Source: Paenibacillaceae bacterium GAS479
GTDB lineage: Bacteria; Bacillota; Bacilli; Paenibacillales; Paenibacillaceae
Direction: 5' to 3'
Length of the DNA stretch: 64,000 nt
NCBI GenBank assembly: GCA_900105225.1
Contig: LT629764.1
Location: 2,497,501-2,561,500 of the forward strand
Below the pieces are notes generated by a model that did not search any database, was not told where the DNA came from, and worked only from the letters and a program-made list of their open reading frames with translations. This document shows, in pieces, positions 30,805 through 40,728 of this stretch. Each line of letters opens with the position of its first letter. The first letter of the stretch is position 1. The position numbers were made by a program, and so were the translations under genes.

Positions 30805-31899
30805 ATGAAGCCAAAAAAATCACGTGCCCGCCGGATTTGGACGTGGACTGCTTCTATTATGGCGGTACTGCTCATTCTCGGTGCAGCCGGGTATTATAAC
30901 CGGACGACTTTGGCCCTTTGGGGATTCGACATGTTCCTGGCCAGTGACGTGAAGAAAAAACTCGAATCATCTTATAAACCGATTGACAGCAAGCCACCTA
31001 CAGAAAAGGTAAATTACACAAAAGCCAATCCCTACTCCGTGTTGTTGCTTGGAGTAGATGCCCGCGATGCGGAGCAAGGTCGTTCCGACACGATGATGTA
31101 TACCGTAGTTCGTCCCACTGATGGCTCAATTTTAATGGTGTCGATTCCGCGCGATACGTATACGGAAATTGTCGGAAGGGGTAAGGAAGATAAAATTACC
31201 CATGCCTATGCATTCGGTGGAGCCAAAATGGCGGTAGACACAGTGGAGAATCTGCTCGGCAACGAGGTGGATTACTATGCAGCCGTCAACTTTAACGGTT
31301 TTAAGGCGCTGATCGACGCGATGGGCGGTATTTCCCTGCCAGTTGAGAAGGATCTGGTCAATGATGATCCGGGTCATGAGAAATTTGTCGTTAAAGCCGG
31401 ACAAGATAAATATATGGGAAGGGATGCTCTGAACTTTGTCCGTTACCGTGAGGATGCCGGTGGTGATCTCAGCCGCACGGAGCGTCAACAAACCTTTGTA
31501 GAAGCTATTATGGATGAAGCTTCAGGCATGTCTTCTTGGCCGCGTATTCCGGAGTATGTCGGTATCATGGGAGAGAACTTCGCGACGGACATTCCTCCAA
31601 GCGACATGATTGAGATGGCCAAGGCGATGCTTCAAGGCAATAATCGGGCGATCTACACGCATACCCTCCAAGGTGAGGGCGGCAGACATAGCGACACAGG
31701 GGCCTGGTATTATTTTGCAGATAAAGAGGATGTCGAAAAGAGCAAACAGCTCATTATTGACTGGATGAATCCAGATAAAACAATGGCGGATCTGACCGGC
31801 ACCGGGGGGGCGACCCAAAAGGATACGCTGGATGCCGCAGAAGACGTAAAGAGCTTGAACCAGGTGGTAACCACTTCATCTGTGGGCTCGGATAAATAG
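30805..31899 (+). CDS. LytR-CpsA-Psr (LCP) family ligase
   Basis: A 364-aa membrane protein that attaches teichoic acids or other glycopolymers to peptidoglycan. The start is ATG at 30805 (MKPKKSRARRIW) behind AAAGGA; the frame upstream is unlike the family. One N-terminal membrane helix (about residues 10-32), then the LCP domain: LLLGVDARDAEQGRSDTMM, MVSIPRDTYTEI (pyrophosphate-binding Arg/Asp) and FVRYREDAGGDLSRTERQQ. A Thr/Ser-rich tail ends the protein. The next gene is 34 bp away. Confidence 0.94.
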   Translation: MKPKKSRARRIWTWTASIMAVLLILGAAGYYNRTTLALWGFDMFLASDVKKKLESSYKPIDSKPPTEKVNYTKANPYSVLLLGVDARDAEQGRSDTMMYTVVRPTDGSILMVSIPRDTYTEIVGRGKEDKITHAYAFGGAKMAVDTVENLLGNEVDYYAAVNFNGFKALIDAMGGISLPVEKDLVNDDPGHEKFVVKAGQDKYMGRDALNFVRYREDAGGDLSRTERQQTFVEAIMDEASGMSSWPRIPEYVGIMGENFATDIPPSDMIEMAKAMLQGNNRAIYTHTLQGEGGRHSDTGAWYYFADKEDVEKSKQLIIDWMNPDKTMADLTGTGGATQKDTLDAAEDVKSLNQVVTTSSVGSDK

Positions 31900-31933
31900 C
31901 GCCTTCGGTAATAGAATGGGAGTGTCTTTCAAG

Positions 31934-32365
31934 ATGAATATTGCTTTTTTCCTCCTTCCTAAAGCAGAAGTGATTACGTTGACCCTGGAGGCTACGCTGC
32001 GTCAAACGCTAGAGAAGATGGAGCATCATCGTTACACAGCGGTGCCGATATTAGATCAACACGGCGCCTATGCAGCGACCGTGACAGAAGGCGATTTGCT
32101 CTGGTTCATGAAAAACGCGAACTTAAACTTTGATCAGACAAATCGGGTTAGACTTGCGGAGGTCCCAATGCGGGTAAATCTAAAGCCAGTTCGCATTGAC
32201 GCCAACATGGAGGATCTGATTTCACTGGCTAAGGTGCAAAACTTCGTGCCCGTTGTGGATGACATGAATCGCTTCATCGGTATTGTGCGTCGTAGCGATA
32301 TTATCGATTATTGCGCGGAAGGCCTGTTCCGCGGTGAAGAAGAATCGGCCGTCGGCCGGGACTAA
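31934..32365 (+). CDS. CBS-domain protein
   Basis: A 143-aa protein with two CBS motifs (about residues 10-65 and 75-130): YTAVPILDQHGAYAATVTEGDLLW and FVPVVDDMNRFIGIVRRSDII. The start is ATG 31934 (MNIAFFLLPKAEV) with GGGAGTG 9 nt upstream. Stand-alone CBS pairs usually sense adenine nucleotides; the Bacillus CbpB/DarB protein of similar size binds cyclic di-AMP. Because gdpP, the cyclic di-AMP hydrolase, is 1.2 kb away, such a role is possible but unproven. Confidence 0.85.
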   Translation: MNIAFFLLPKAEVITLTLEATLRQTLEKMEHHRYTAVPILDQHGAYAATVTEGDLLWFMKNANLNFDQTNRVRLAEVPMRVNLKPVRIDANMEDLISLAKVQNFVPVVDDMNRFIGIVRRSDIIDYCAEGLFRGEEESAVGRD

Positions 32366-32382
32366 TCTGCTGATAATGCTTC

Positions 32383-32425
32383 AAAGCCCTAGTGAACCGC
32401 TCCTGCGGGGAACAGGGCTTTTTTG
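32383..32425 (+). terminator. Terminator after CBS gene
   Basis: AAAGCCCT (32383-32390) pairs with AGGGCTTT, with an inner CCGC/GCGG stem, followed by T-runs. A TATAAT at 32535-32540 further on is the likely -10 of the next operon. Confidence 0.82.
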
Positions 32426-32613
32426 TTTTTTATCTATTGCTGACGTATATAGTCGCATTATGGAAGTGTTGGGTGGTGTCTGGAGGCAGGCTGACGGGCC
32501 GGTGCGAATCCGCTTGTAGGCCAGCGATTTGTGGTATAATGGGTGGTAAAGCTTCTTGCGAGCCTGCCTCAAGACAGGCTTAGACGAACGATGAAGATAT
32601 GAGGTGAACGGGC

Positions 32614-33516
32614 TTGAAAACCGGTGGTAAATCCATCCTGTGGAGCGTTGCCGCTCTCTTGCTGCTGCTCTCGATAGGAGTGCCGCTGCTCAATGTGCTT
32701 ACAGTCACCTTGTTGATGGTGCCTTACGTGGTGTTATACACTACTTTGCCCAAGGGCATGTTTTTCGCCCACTTGATTCCAGTATGGATCATTGCATTTT
32801 TTATGGTCGGCCCGGCTCCATTAATTGTTGGACTCTTTTTCCTCGTACCCGCTATAGTCATGGGTCATTATTATCGAACCGATAAGCCGGTACGTTCCAG
32901 GATGACTGCTGTACTGGTCAGCATCGTCGCCATCGTACTGCTTGAATTGCTCGTTTTTGATGCCGTGCTGGATCTGTCTGTCATTGGCGCGCTGCAGGAT
33001 CAAATCCGATCTGTAGCCAACACGGTCGCAAGCGAGCCTGCCGTAAGTAGTTTGTGGACACCGGAAATGATCGATCAATTAGTAGAGTCCACGGTACAAG
33101 TCATCCCTCAGGCGTTGCTGCTGTCTGCTTTCATGCTTACGGCGGTTGCCCAATATATATCTAGGAGGGCATTGTCTTCCTACGGCATCAATGTGAAGGG
33201 ACTTCCGCCTGCGCATGAATGGCGGGTTCCGCGTTTGCTTGTCACGTATTATCTGATTGCTTTACTGCTGCAACTGATCGTTCCTGCAGGGGATGACTCG
33301 TTTATGACGACAGCGCTGGTCAATCTGGTTCCACTGCTGCGGTTCGTGTTCACGGTGCAGGCTATAGGCTTTTTCTTCTTCCTGGCGCATGAGAAGCGAT
33401 GGCCGAAGGGTGTGCCGATTTTTATTGGCTTCCTGCTGCTCCTGTTCCCGCCTCTTAGCTTGATCGGGGTACTGGATGCGGCGTTCCCGATTCGCAAATC
33501 GTTCCAGAAACCTTGA
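32614..33516 (+). CDS. YybS family membrane protein (DUF2232)
   Basis: A 300-aa protein with about eight hydrophobic segments, starting at TTG 32614 with GAGGTGAA upstream. DUF2232 features include YYLIALLLQL and the C-terminal FFFFLAHEKRWPKGVPIFI. yybS precedes gdpP (yybT) and rplI in B. subtilis as here, so the operon order is conserved. Function unknown; related proteins look like energy-coupling S components. Confidence 0.88.
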   Translation: MKTGGKSILWSVAALLLLLSIGVPLLNVLTVTLLMVPYVVLYTTLPKGMFFAHLIPVWIIAFFMVGPAPLIVGLFFLVPAIVMGHYYRTDKPVRSRMTAVLVSIVAIVLLELLVFDAVLDLSVIGALQDQIRSVANTVASEPAVSSLWTPEMIDQLVESTVQVIPQALLLSAFMLTAVAQYISRRALSSYGINVKGLPPAHEWRVPRLLVTYYLIALLLQLIVPAGDDSFMTTALVNLVPLLRFVFTVQAIGFFFFLAHEKRWPKGVPIFIGFLLLLFPPLSLIGVLDAAFPIRKSFQKP

Positions 33517-33531
33517 ACAGGGGCGTGAATT

Positions 33532-35493
33532 ATGCCTAAAATGCTTCTCAAGCGCTGGCACGGGCTGCATGTCGTAAGTTGGCTGATCTCTATGGTGTTG
33601 CTTACGGCGGCCTTGCTAACATATAACTTGCTGCTCGGAATCATCGCCTTTGTCTTGACTGTCGGCTGTGGCGTCTACACGTATTTGGCGGAGCGGGCCT
33701 TTCGGCGTGATCTCAAGAAATACCTTGGAACCCTCTCCTACCGGATCAAAAAAGTCGGCAGTGAGGTCATTCAAGAGCTGCCTCTCGGCATTATTTTATT
33801 CAATGATGATCGCGTAGTGGAATGGCATAACCCGTTTGTGTCGGAGATGATGGAGGAGGAATCCGTCATCGGCGTACCGCTGCTGGAGCTGTTCCCTGCG
33901 CTGGCGCAAACGAAAGATCGTCCAGGCAAGCTAGAGATTGCTATTGGAGCCGATATATACGAGCTGCTTTACAAGCCAGCTGAGAAGCTACTGTACGTGC
34001 GCGATATTACCGATATGTGGCAGCTTTCCAAGCGATATGAAGAAGAAAAGTCGGCGCTTGGCATCGTTTTCATCGACAATCTTGACGAGGTCACACAGTC
34101 GATGGATGATCAGCAGCGCACAATGTTACTGTCTCGCGTAACGGCTGAGATTACAGAATGGTCACAGCGCGAAAATCTGTATCTGAAACGGCTTAATTCC
34201 GACCGCTTCCTGCTCATTACGGATCAGCGGACGCTACGCCAGCTGGAACTTTCCAAATTCATCATCCTGGACGAGGTACGGGAGATGACAGGAGATATGA
34301 AGATTCCGATGACGCTGAGCATCGGCTTCGCCGCAGGAGCGGGAAGCATTCAGGAGCTCGGCCAATGGGCGCAGGTCAGTCTGGATATGGCGCTCGGTCG
34401 CGGTGGCGACCAAGCCGCCGTTAAAGTTGGCGAGCGAACTAGCTTTTACGGCGGTAAGTCTAACGCGGTTGAGAAGCGCACACGTGTGCGAGCTCGGGTT
34501 GTGGCGCATGCGCTGCGGGATATGATTCGCGAGAGTGAGAAGGTTGTCATTGTCGGCCACAAAATGCCGGATATGGATGCTATCGGAGCGGCGGTCGGCG
34601 TGGCTAAGATGGCTCAGCATTTGGGCAAAGAAGCATTCATCGTACTTGAGGGAGTCAATCCGGCTATCCAAAAGATGATGGAGATGATCCGAGAGGATGA
34701 GCGGTTATACCGCCGCTTCATTTCGCCGGAGCAGAGTGTCGCCCTCGTTGATGGACGTACGCTCGTGGTTGTTGTTGATACGCATAAGGCATCGATGCTT
34801 AAGGAGCCGCGCATTCTGGGTCAGACGAACCGGATCGTTGTCATTGATCATCATCGGCGTGGAGAGGAATTTATTCCGAACTCGGTTCTTGTTTATATGG
34901 AGCCATATGCATCATCGGCTTGCGAGTTGGTGACGGAGCTGCTCCAATATATCCACGACCGGCTTGTGCTTGATATTCGGGAAGCGACCGTGCTTCTTGC
35001 GGGCATCACCGTTGATACGAAGAGCTTTGCGATGCGCACTGGCGCACGGACATTCGAGGCGGCATCATTCCTGAGACGCAACGGAGCGGATACTTCGATC
35101 GTGCAACGAATGCTCAAAGAAGATCTCGAGGAATACCTTAAAAAAGCGGATATCATCAAACACGCTGAGGTTTTATATGGTCATATTGCGTTAGCGGTGA
35201 CGGAGCCCGGCAAGCGCTATTCACAGCTGTTGATCGCGCAGTCTGCCGATACACTGCTTAATATGACGAGCATTTATGCTTCCTTTGTTATCGGGGAGCG
35301 TCAAGACGGCGTCGTCAACATAAGCGCTCGTTCGCTCGGCCAGATGAACGTACAGATCGTAATGGAGCGGATGGGCGGAGGCGGACATCTTACCAATGCT
35401 GCCTGCCAGCAAGAGGGCACCGTTCCGGAAGTAGAAGCTAAGCTGAAGCTTGTGTTGCAGCAAATTCATGAGGAAGAGGGGTTATTTGAATGA
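33532..35493 (+). CDS. gdpP: Cyclic di-AMP phosphodiesterase GdpP
   Basis: A 653-aa membrane enzyme that hydrolyses c-di-AMP to pApA. Two N-terminal membrane helices (about residues 13-55), a degenerate PAS domain (about 85-150), a degenerate GGDEF domain (about 170-300), then DHH ([35 protein letters not shown]) and DHHA1 ([13 protein letters not shown]). All DHH metal ligands visible here are intact. The stop overlaps the rplI start by 4 bp. Confidence 0.96.
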   Translation: MPKMLLKRWHGLHVVSWLISMVLLTAALLTYNLLLGIIAFVLTVGCGVYTYLAERAFRRDLKKYLGTLSYRIKKVGSEVIQELPLGIILFNDDRVVEWHNPFVSEMMEEESVIGVPLLELFPALAQTKDRPGKLEIAIGADIYELLYKPAEKLLYVRDITDMWQLSKRYEEEKSALGIVFIDNLDEVTQSMDDQQRTMLLSRVTAEITEWSQRENLYLKRLNSDRFLLITDQRTLRQLELSKFIILDEVREMTGDMKIPMTLSIGFAAGAGSIQELGQWAQVSLDMALGRGGDQAAVKVGERTSFYGGKSNAVEKRTRVRARVVAHALRDMIRESEKVVIVGHKMPDMDAIGAAVGVAKMAQHLGKEAFIVLEGVNPAIQKMMEMIREDERLYRRFISPEQSVALVDGRTLVVVVDTHKASMLKEPRILGQTNRIVVIDHHRRGEEFIPNSVLVYMEPYASSACELVTELLQYIHDRLVLDIREATVLLAGITVDTKSFAMRTGARTFEAASFLRRNGADTSIVQRMLKEDLEEYLKKADIIKHAEVLYGHIALAVTEPGKRYSQLLIAQSADTLLNMTSIYASFVIGERQDGVVNISARSLGQMNVQIVMERMGGGGHLTNAACQQEGTVPEVEAKLKLVLQQIHEEEGLFE

Positions 35494-35936
35494 AAGTCAT
35501 TTTTCTGCAAGATGTAAAGGGTCAAGGCAAGCGTGGAGAGATCAAGGAAGTGTCGGAGGGCTATGTGCGTAACTTCCTGTTGCCGAAGGGTCTGGTAAAG
35601 GCTGCTGAGGCAGGCAATATTAAGACGCTTGAGATGCAGAAAGCATCCGAGGACAAACGCAAAGCTCAAGAGAAGGCTGATGCCCAAGCATTGGCTGCTA
35701 AGCTGGAAGAGCTTACGATTGTGGTTCGTACCAAGGCTGGTGAGGGTGGCCGTCTGTTCGGAGCTATTACGACGAAGCAGATTGCTGAGGCACTGGAGAA
35801 ACAAGAGGGCATCAAGCTCGACAAGCGCAAGATTGAGATGCAGGAGCCGATTCGCGCGCTCGGCTTCACGAATCTGGAAGTAAAGCTGCATCCGCAGGTT
35901 AAGGGCAAGCTGAAGGTGCAGGCGGCAGAAGAATGA
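35490..35936 (+). CDS. rplI: 50S ribosomal protein L9
   Basis: A 148-aa protein: [20 protein letters not shown] with the N-terminal RNA-binding fold, a long central helix and the C-terminal domain ([16 protein letters not shown]). Overlaps gdpP by 4 bp (ATGA), so translation is coupled. Confidence 0.97.
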   Translation: MKVIFLQDVKGQGKRGEIKEVSEGYVRNFLLPKGLVKAAEAGNIKTLEMQKASEDKRKAQEKADAQALAAKLEELTIVVRTKAGEGGRLFGAITTKQIAEALEKQEGIKLDKRKIEMQEPIRALGFTNLEVKLHPQVKGKLKVQAAEE

Positions 35937-35955
35937 GAACGGAGGCTCAAGAGGG

Positions 35956-37311
35956 ATGAACCAAGACGGCTTGATGTTTGACCGGGTCCCCCCTCAGAAC
36001 CTGGAAGCCGAGCAGGCAGTGCTGGGTGCTGTACTGTTGCAGGCAGAAACGTTGATTACGGCGATGGAGAAAATCCGTGCCGAGGACTTCTATCTCACTT
36101 CTCATCAGCTTATCTTCGAAGCGATGATCGAGCTCGGAGAAAATAATCAGCCGATTGACCTTGTGACGCTGACGGCTTACCTCAGTGACCGCGCACAATT
36201 GGAGGAGGTAGGCGGGGTAAGTTATTTGGCGAAGCTTGCCACCGTCGTGCCGACTGCGGCTAACGTTGAGTATTACGCTCAGATCGTTGAAGAAAAGTCG
36301 ATGCTGCGGCGTTTGATCCGCACGGCGACGACGATCGTCTCCGACGGTTACGGCTCAGCTGACGACATTGGTCTCATGCTCAGCGAAGCGGAATCGCGCA
36401 TTATGGAGATCGCCAACCGGCGCTCCAGCAGCGGGTTTGTGTCCATTCGCGATGTGCTGATGGAAGTATTCGAGCGAGTTGAGTTTTTATATACGAACAA
36501 GGGCGGATCTACGGGTATTCCGTCGGGTTTTATCGATTTGGACAAAATGACGAGCGGTTTCCAGAAAAATGACCTCATCATCGTTGCTGCGCGTCCTTCG
36601 GTCGGTAAAACGGCGTTTGCGCTCAATATTGCGCAAAACGTCGGTGTTCGCTCGCGCGAGACAGTGGCGATCTTCTCGCTCGAGATGAGTGCCGCGCAGC
36701 TCGTGCAGCGTATGGTATGCGCAGAGTCCAATGTGGACGCCGGCCGTATGCGGACAGGCTTCCTGGAAGGCGACGACTGGGAGAAGCTGACGATGGCCAT
36801 TGGAGCGTTGTCGGAGGCGGAGATCTATATCGACGACACACCTGGTATTACCGTCAGCGATATTCGCGCCAAATGCCGTCGGCTCAAGAAGGAACGTAAT
36901 CTCGGCATGATTCTCATCGACTATTTGCAGCTCATTCAGGGCCGCGGCAAGGCAGGGGAGAATCGTCAGCAGGAGGTTTCCGAAATTTCACGGACGCTCA
37001 AACAGATCGCTCGTGAGCTGGAAGTTCCTGTTATCGCTCTTTCGCAGCTTAGCCGGGGTGTCGAGCAGCGTCAGGACAAACGTCCGATGATGAGTGACTT
37101 GCGGGAATCGGGCTCGATCGAGCAAGATGCTGATATTGTTGCGTTCCTGTACCGGGATGACTACTACGATAAAGAGACCGAGAAGAAAAACATTATCGAG
37201 ATCATTATCGCTAAGCAGCGTAACGGGCCTGTCGGCACTGTTGAGCTCGCTTTTCTCAAAAATTTTAATAAATTTGTTAGCTTAGACCGAACGCACGAGC
37301 CAGCATCATAG
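35956..37311 (+). CDS. dnaB: Replicative DNA helicase (DnaB type; DnaC in B. subtilis)
   Basis: A 451-aa hexameric 5'-3' helicase of the replication fork. N-terminal primase-interaction domain (PPQNLEAEQAVLGAVLLQ), RecA-like core with Walker A ARPSVGKTAFALN, Walker B MILIDYLQLI, and DLRESGSIEQDAD. The last codons lie in the first unit of a 44-bp tandem repeat, so the end RTHEPAS may vary between strains. Confidence 0.97.
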   Translation: MNQDGLMFDRVPPQNLEAEQAVLGAVLLQAETLITAMEKIRAEDFYLTSHQLIFEAMIELGENNQPIDLVTLTAYLSDRAQLEEVGGVSYLAKLATVVPTAANVEYYAQIVEEKSMLRRLIRTATTIVSDGYGSADDIGLMLSEAESRIMEIANRRSSSGFVSIRDVLMEVFERVEFLYTNKGGSTGIPSGFIDLDKMTSGFQKNDLIIVAARPSVGKTAFALNIAQNVGVRSRETVAIFSLEMSAAQLVQRMVCAESNVDAGRMRTGFLEGDDWEKLTMAIGALSEAEIYIDDTPGITVSDIRAKCRRLKKERNLGMILIDYLQLIQGRGKAGENRQQEVSEISRTLKQIARELEVPVIALSQLSRGVEQRQDKRPMMSDLRESGSIEQDADIVAFLYRDDYYDKETEKKNIIEIIIAKQRNGPVGTVELAFLKNFNKFVSLDRTHEPAS

Positions 37312-37390
37312 GGCTCGGGCGCTTCGGTCAGCGAACGCACGAGCCGGCATCATAGGGCTCGGGCGCTTCGGTCAGCGAACGCATGAGCCA
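37288..37390 (+). repeat. 44-bp tandem repeat across the dnaB stop codon
   Basis: Units start at 37288, 37332 and 37376 (third is partial). Unit 1 covers the last eight codons and stop of dnaB; unit 2 differs at one position in the part compared. Each contains a GAGCC/GGCTC hairpin. It looks like duplication of the dnaB 3' end. Confidence 0.85.
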
Positions 37391-37407
37391 ATATAGAAAT
37401 AACTAAC

Positions 37408-37480
37408 CTCCGTTGAACCAGAGGTCCCTTTCGGAATGAATGAACTCGAAAGGCGGCTTTTTGGCACAGCGGAGTTTTTT
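37408..37480 (+). terminator. Terminator after dnaB
   Basis: CTCCGTTG (37408-37415) pairs with CAGCGGAG (37467-37474), followed by TTTTTT. The large loop holds an inner CCTTTCG/CGAAAGG hairpin, so this is a branched terminator. Confidence 0.65.
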
Positions 37481-37580
37481 ACGTAGGCAGATTGGCAGGA
37501 GCGGGCTGAGAAAAGAGTGGTAAAACGTCGTTTTGTGAATATAGATCTATTAACGTGAAAGTCGATCATAATCATCTCTA

Positions 37581-37624
37581 AATTCCGAACAATCCATGAC
37601 TCTATATATAGATTGTTCGCTTTT
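37581..37624. promoter_or_regulatory. PurR operator (two inverted PurBoxes) upstream of purA
   Basis: AATTCCGAACAAT (37581-37593) fits the B. subtilis PurBox AWWWCCGAACWWT exactly. The inverted copy at 37612-37624 (reverse complement AAAAGCGAACAAT) has one mismatch. They are 18 bp apart, close to the 16-17 bp typical of Bacillus PurR sites, and end 5 bp before the -35 box. PurR, with PRPP as inducer, should repress purA here. Confidence 0.85.
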
Positions 37625-37628
37625 ATAT

Positions 37629-37657
37629 TTGACATGGCATGACAGGGCTGATAAACT
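37629..37657 (+). promoter_or_regulatory. purA promoter
   Basis: TTGACA (37629-37634), 17-nt spacer, TAAACT (37652-37657). It lies just downstream of the PurBox pair and leaves a leader of about 120 nt. Confidence 0.78.
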
Positions 37658-37754
37658 GAGTTTGCTGCTTTTTTGGCCGCCCCATAACTTGCACGTGGTA
37701 ACGTGACGCAGCAAAGTATGGCAGAACAGGCGGATGTAAACGATAAAGCAGTAA

Positions 37755-39071
<1,317 letters not shown>

Positions 39072-39087
39072 GAGTGCAGCCATAATT

Positions 39088-39127
39088 GAAGCCGCAGTTC
39101 CCAATAGGGGGCTGCGGCTTCTTTTTG
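39088..39127 (+). terminator. Terminator after purA
   Basis: GAAGCCGCAG and CTGCGGCTTC form a 10-bp stem, with further CCC/GGG pairing inside and a T-run after. Confidence 0.9.
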
Positions 39128-39280
39128 TCGCGCTGGGATAATAGTTCGCTGGCTGATGAGAGAAAGTGGCTTATTGTACGCGCTTCTTGGAGATTGTAGC
39201 GGATGGAACGAAGAATGGCTTCTAGCTGCCTTGTCCATACTGATAGAGAGGATAGAGGCAACGGAAGGGAGGACTTATTC

Positions 39281-40120
39281 ATGAATTACAAGAAAACCGC
39301 CGCATGGTTTGGAAAAATGGCCGCAGCTGCCCTATTGGTCAGCTTTCTATCGATCTGGACGACCGGATATATCGTCACTAGTTATGTAGAGGTGCTTCTG
39401 AAGCAGTTCCACATCCCGCTGCAGGTGCAGCCACTGACGATGAACGGCATGTGGGGCCGTTTATGGGGGGCGGAGCAAGCTCCAGAGAGCTCGCTTCCTG
39501 CTGCTGCACCAATCGGATCTCCGGGACCGAGCGATAGCGAGGGCTCAAGCACGCAGCCGTCGGCTGATCCGAGTGGTAGTCCAGGGGAGGATAGTCAGAT
39601 GGGCGGCCAAACGGATGGGCGAATGGACGTAGACGGTGGGGGCAGTGGTGTCAACGATGGGGGAAGTGGTGGTCCAACCACCAACGGCATAGATGCGGAT
39701 ACAGATGCAGGTGGGGTAGGCGGCCAGACGGACATTCAAGCAAACGGCGATGATGGGGGAAATGACGGGTCATCTGCCGGCGGCATAGACTCGGATGCAG
39801 GAGCAGGTGGAACGGACGGCCAGACGAACGGCCAATATAGTGGGACGCCAAGCCCGGGGACGGGTGAGGGCTCTACTGAGCCCAGCAATAGCGAGCCTGG
39901 CGGAAATGGAATTGATACCGGCGCAGATAGCAGCTTGGACAATCCATCTTACGAGGGCGGAACAGCCCCCTATTTTTCACCTGGTAAGGACTCAGAAGAT
40001 ACTCCGGCAGCAAGCCCAGACGGAGCTCCTTCAACAGGAGCCTCACCCTTAGATGAGCCAACTCCAGAGCCAGATTCAGAACGGGGAACATCTCTTCCAG
40101 ACAAGCCTCAAAATATGTAG
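39281..40120 (+). CDS. Membrane-anchored low-complexity Gly/Ser/Asp-rich protein
   Basis: A 279-aa protein of unknown function. Start is ATG 39281 (MNYKKTAAWFGKM) with GGGAGG 9 nt upstream. One N-terminal hydrophobic helix (about residues 14-36) is followed by a short ordered part (LKQFHIPLQVQPLTMNGMWG). From about residue 70 on, the protein is Gly/Ser/Asp/Pro-rich, with loose repeats of about 40 residues around GGQTDG, VGGQTD and GTDGQTNG. It is probably an exported tail on a membrane anchor. Located between purA and the M23 protein. Confidence 0.72.
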   Translation: MNYKKTAAWFGKMAAAALLVSFLSIWTTGYIVTSYVEVLLKQFHIPLQVQPLTMNGMWGRLWGAEQAPESSLPAAAPIGSPGPSDSEGSSTQPSADPSGSPGEDSQMGGQTDGRMDVDGGGSGVNDGGSGGPTTNGIDADTDAGGVGGQTDIQANGDDGGNDGSSAGGIDSDAGAGGTDGQTNGQYSGTPSPGTGEGSTEPSNSEPGGNGIDTGADSSLDNPSYEGGTAPYFSPGKDSEDTPAASPDGAPSTGASPLDEPTPEPDSERGTSLPDKPQNM

Positions 40121-40728
40121 ACAGGCAGGGGAAAGCGAGTTTAGCTATAAAAGTATTACTAGGAAACATTAAGTAATACTAATCTTTTTTGGCTTACTTA
40201 AGCGAATAGTTTTCATTGAAAATGCTGTAACAAATCTTCAACGAACCGCAACCAATAGCTAACGGGTCATCCAAGATTCAACCCAAGTTACATTCGAAGG
40301 TTCAACCTAGAATCCCAGATCCAATCCAAGATCTAACCTAGAATTGGCCCTAAATTCAACGGATAACGATACCTAATTTAAAGTCGCTCCCTGCTGCAGG
40401 GCGCGGCTTTTTTAATGCAGTTCAATCAAACTCTCAATGCGTTTGTATATATTCCATACAATTGAAATTTGTAGGTATATGTCGGATGAAGACACTTAAT
40501 TCTGAAAAAAGTTTAATCCGCTAGGATAAGAGAAGCGGTTGAACGAGTAAATCGAGCTATGGTAAAGTTAGAAACGAATTCTTAGATAGGGAGGATTCGT
40601 CGTTTTTTGCCGTAAGACTCTTAAGCCTTAGCGCAAGGTTTTAAGAGATAATGTTGCGGCAGGCAACAATGCAAGGGGAATTACGCATGCGCAAGCGAAG
40701 AGCATAAAACAGAAGGAGATCACCTTTA
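40121..40728 (+). promoter_or_regulatory. Long leader region of the M23 gene: terminator, promoter and hairpins
   Basis: No gene is visible. 40255-40380 contains degenerate repeats of a CAAGATTCAACC-like phrase. A terminator lies at 40381-40413. A promoter follows: TTGAAC (40539-40544), 18-nt spacer, TAAAGT (40563-40568). The 160-nt leader holds two inverted repeats, one of them CTCTTAA/TTAAGAG with an inner CCTT/AAGG (40618-40647). It may be a regulated leader; no known riboswitch class is recognised. Confidence 0.5.

Noticed and set aside
37288-37390. Repeat at dnaB end as a CRISPR array
   Set aside because: Units are head-to-tail with no unique spacers, only 2.3 copies, and no cas genes nearby.
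37408-37480. T-box riboswitch after dnaB
   Set aside because: There is no T-box motif, and the next gene is purA behind its own promoter; it fits a terminator.
40569-40728. c-di-AMP (ydaO) riboswitch before the M23 gene
   Set aside because: I could not match the conserved ydaO sequence blocks; kept only as an unclassified structured leader.
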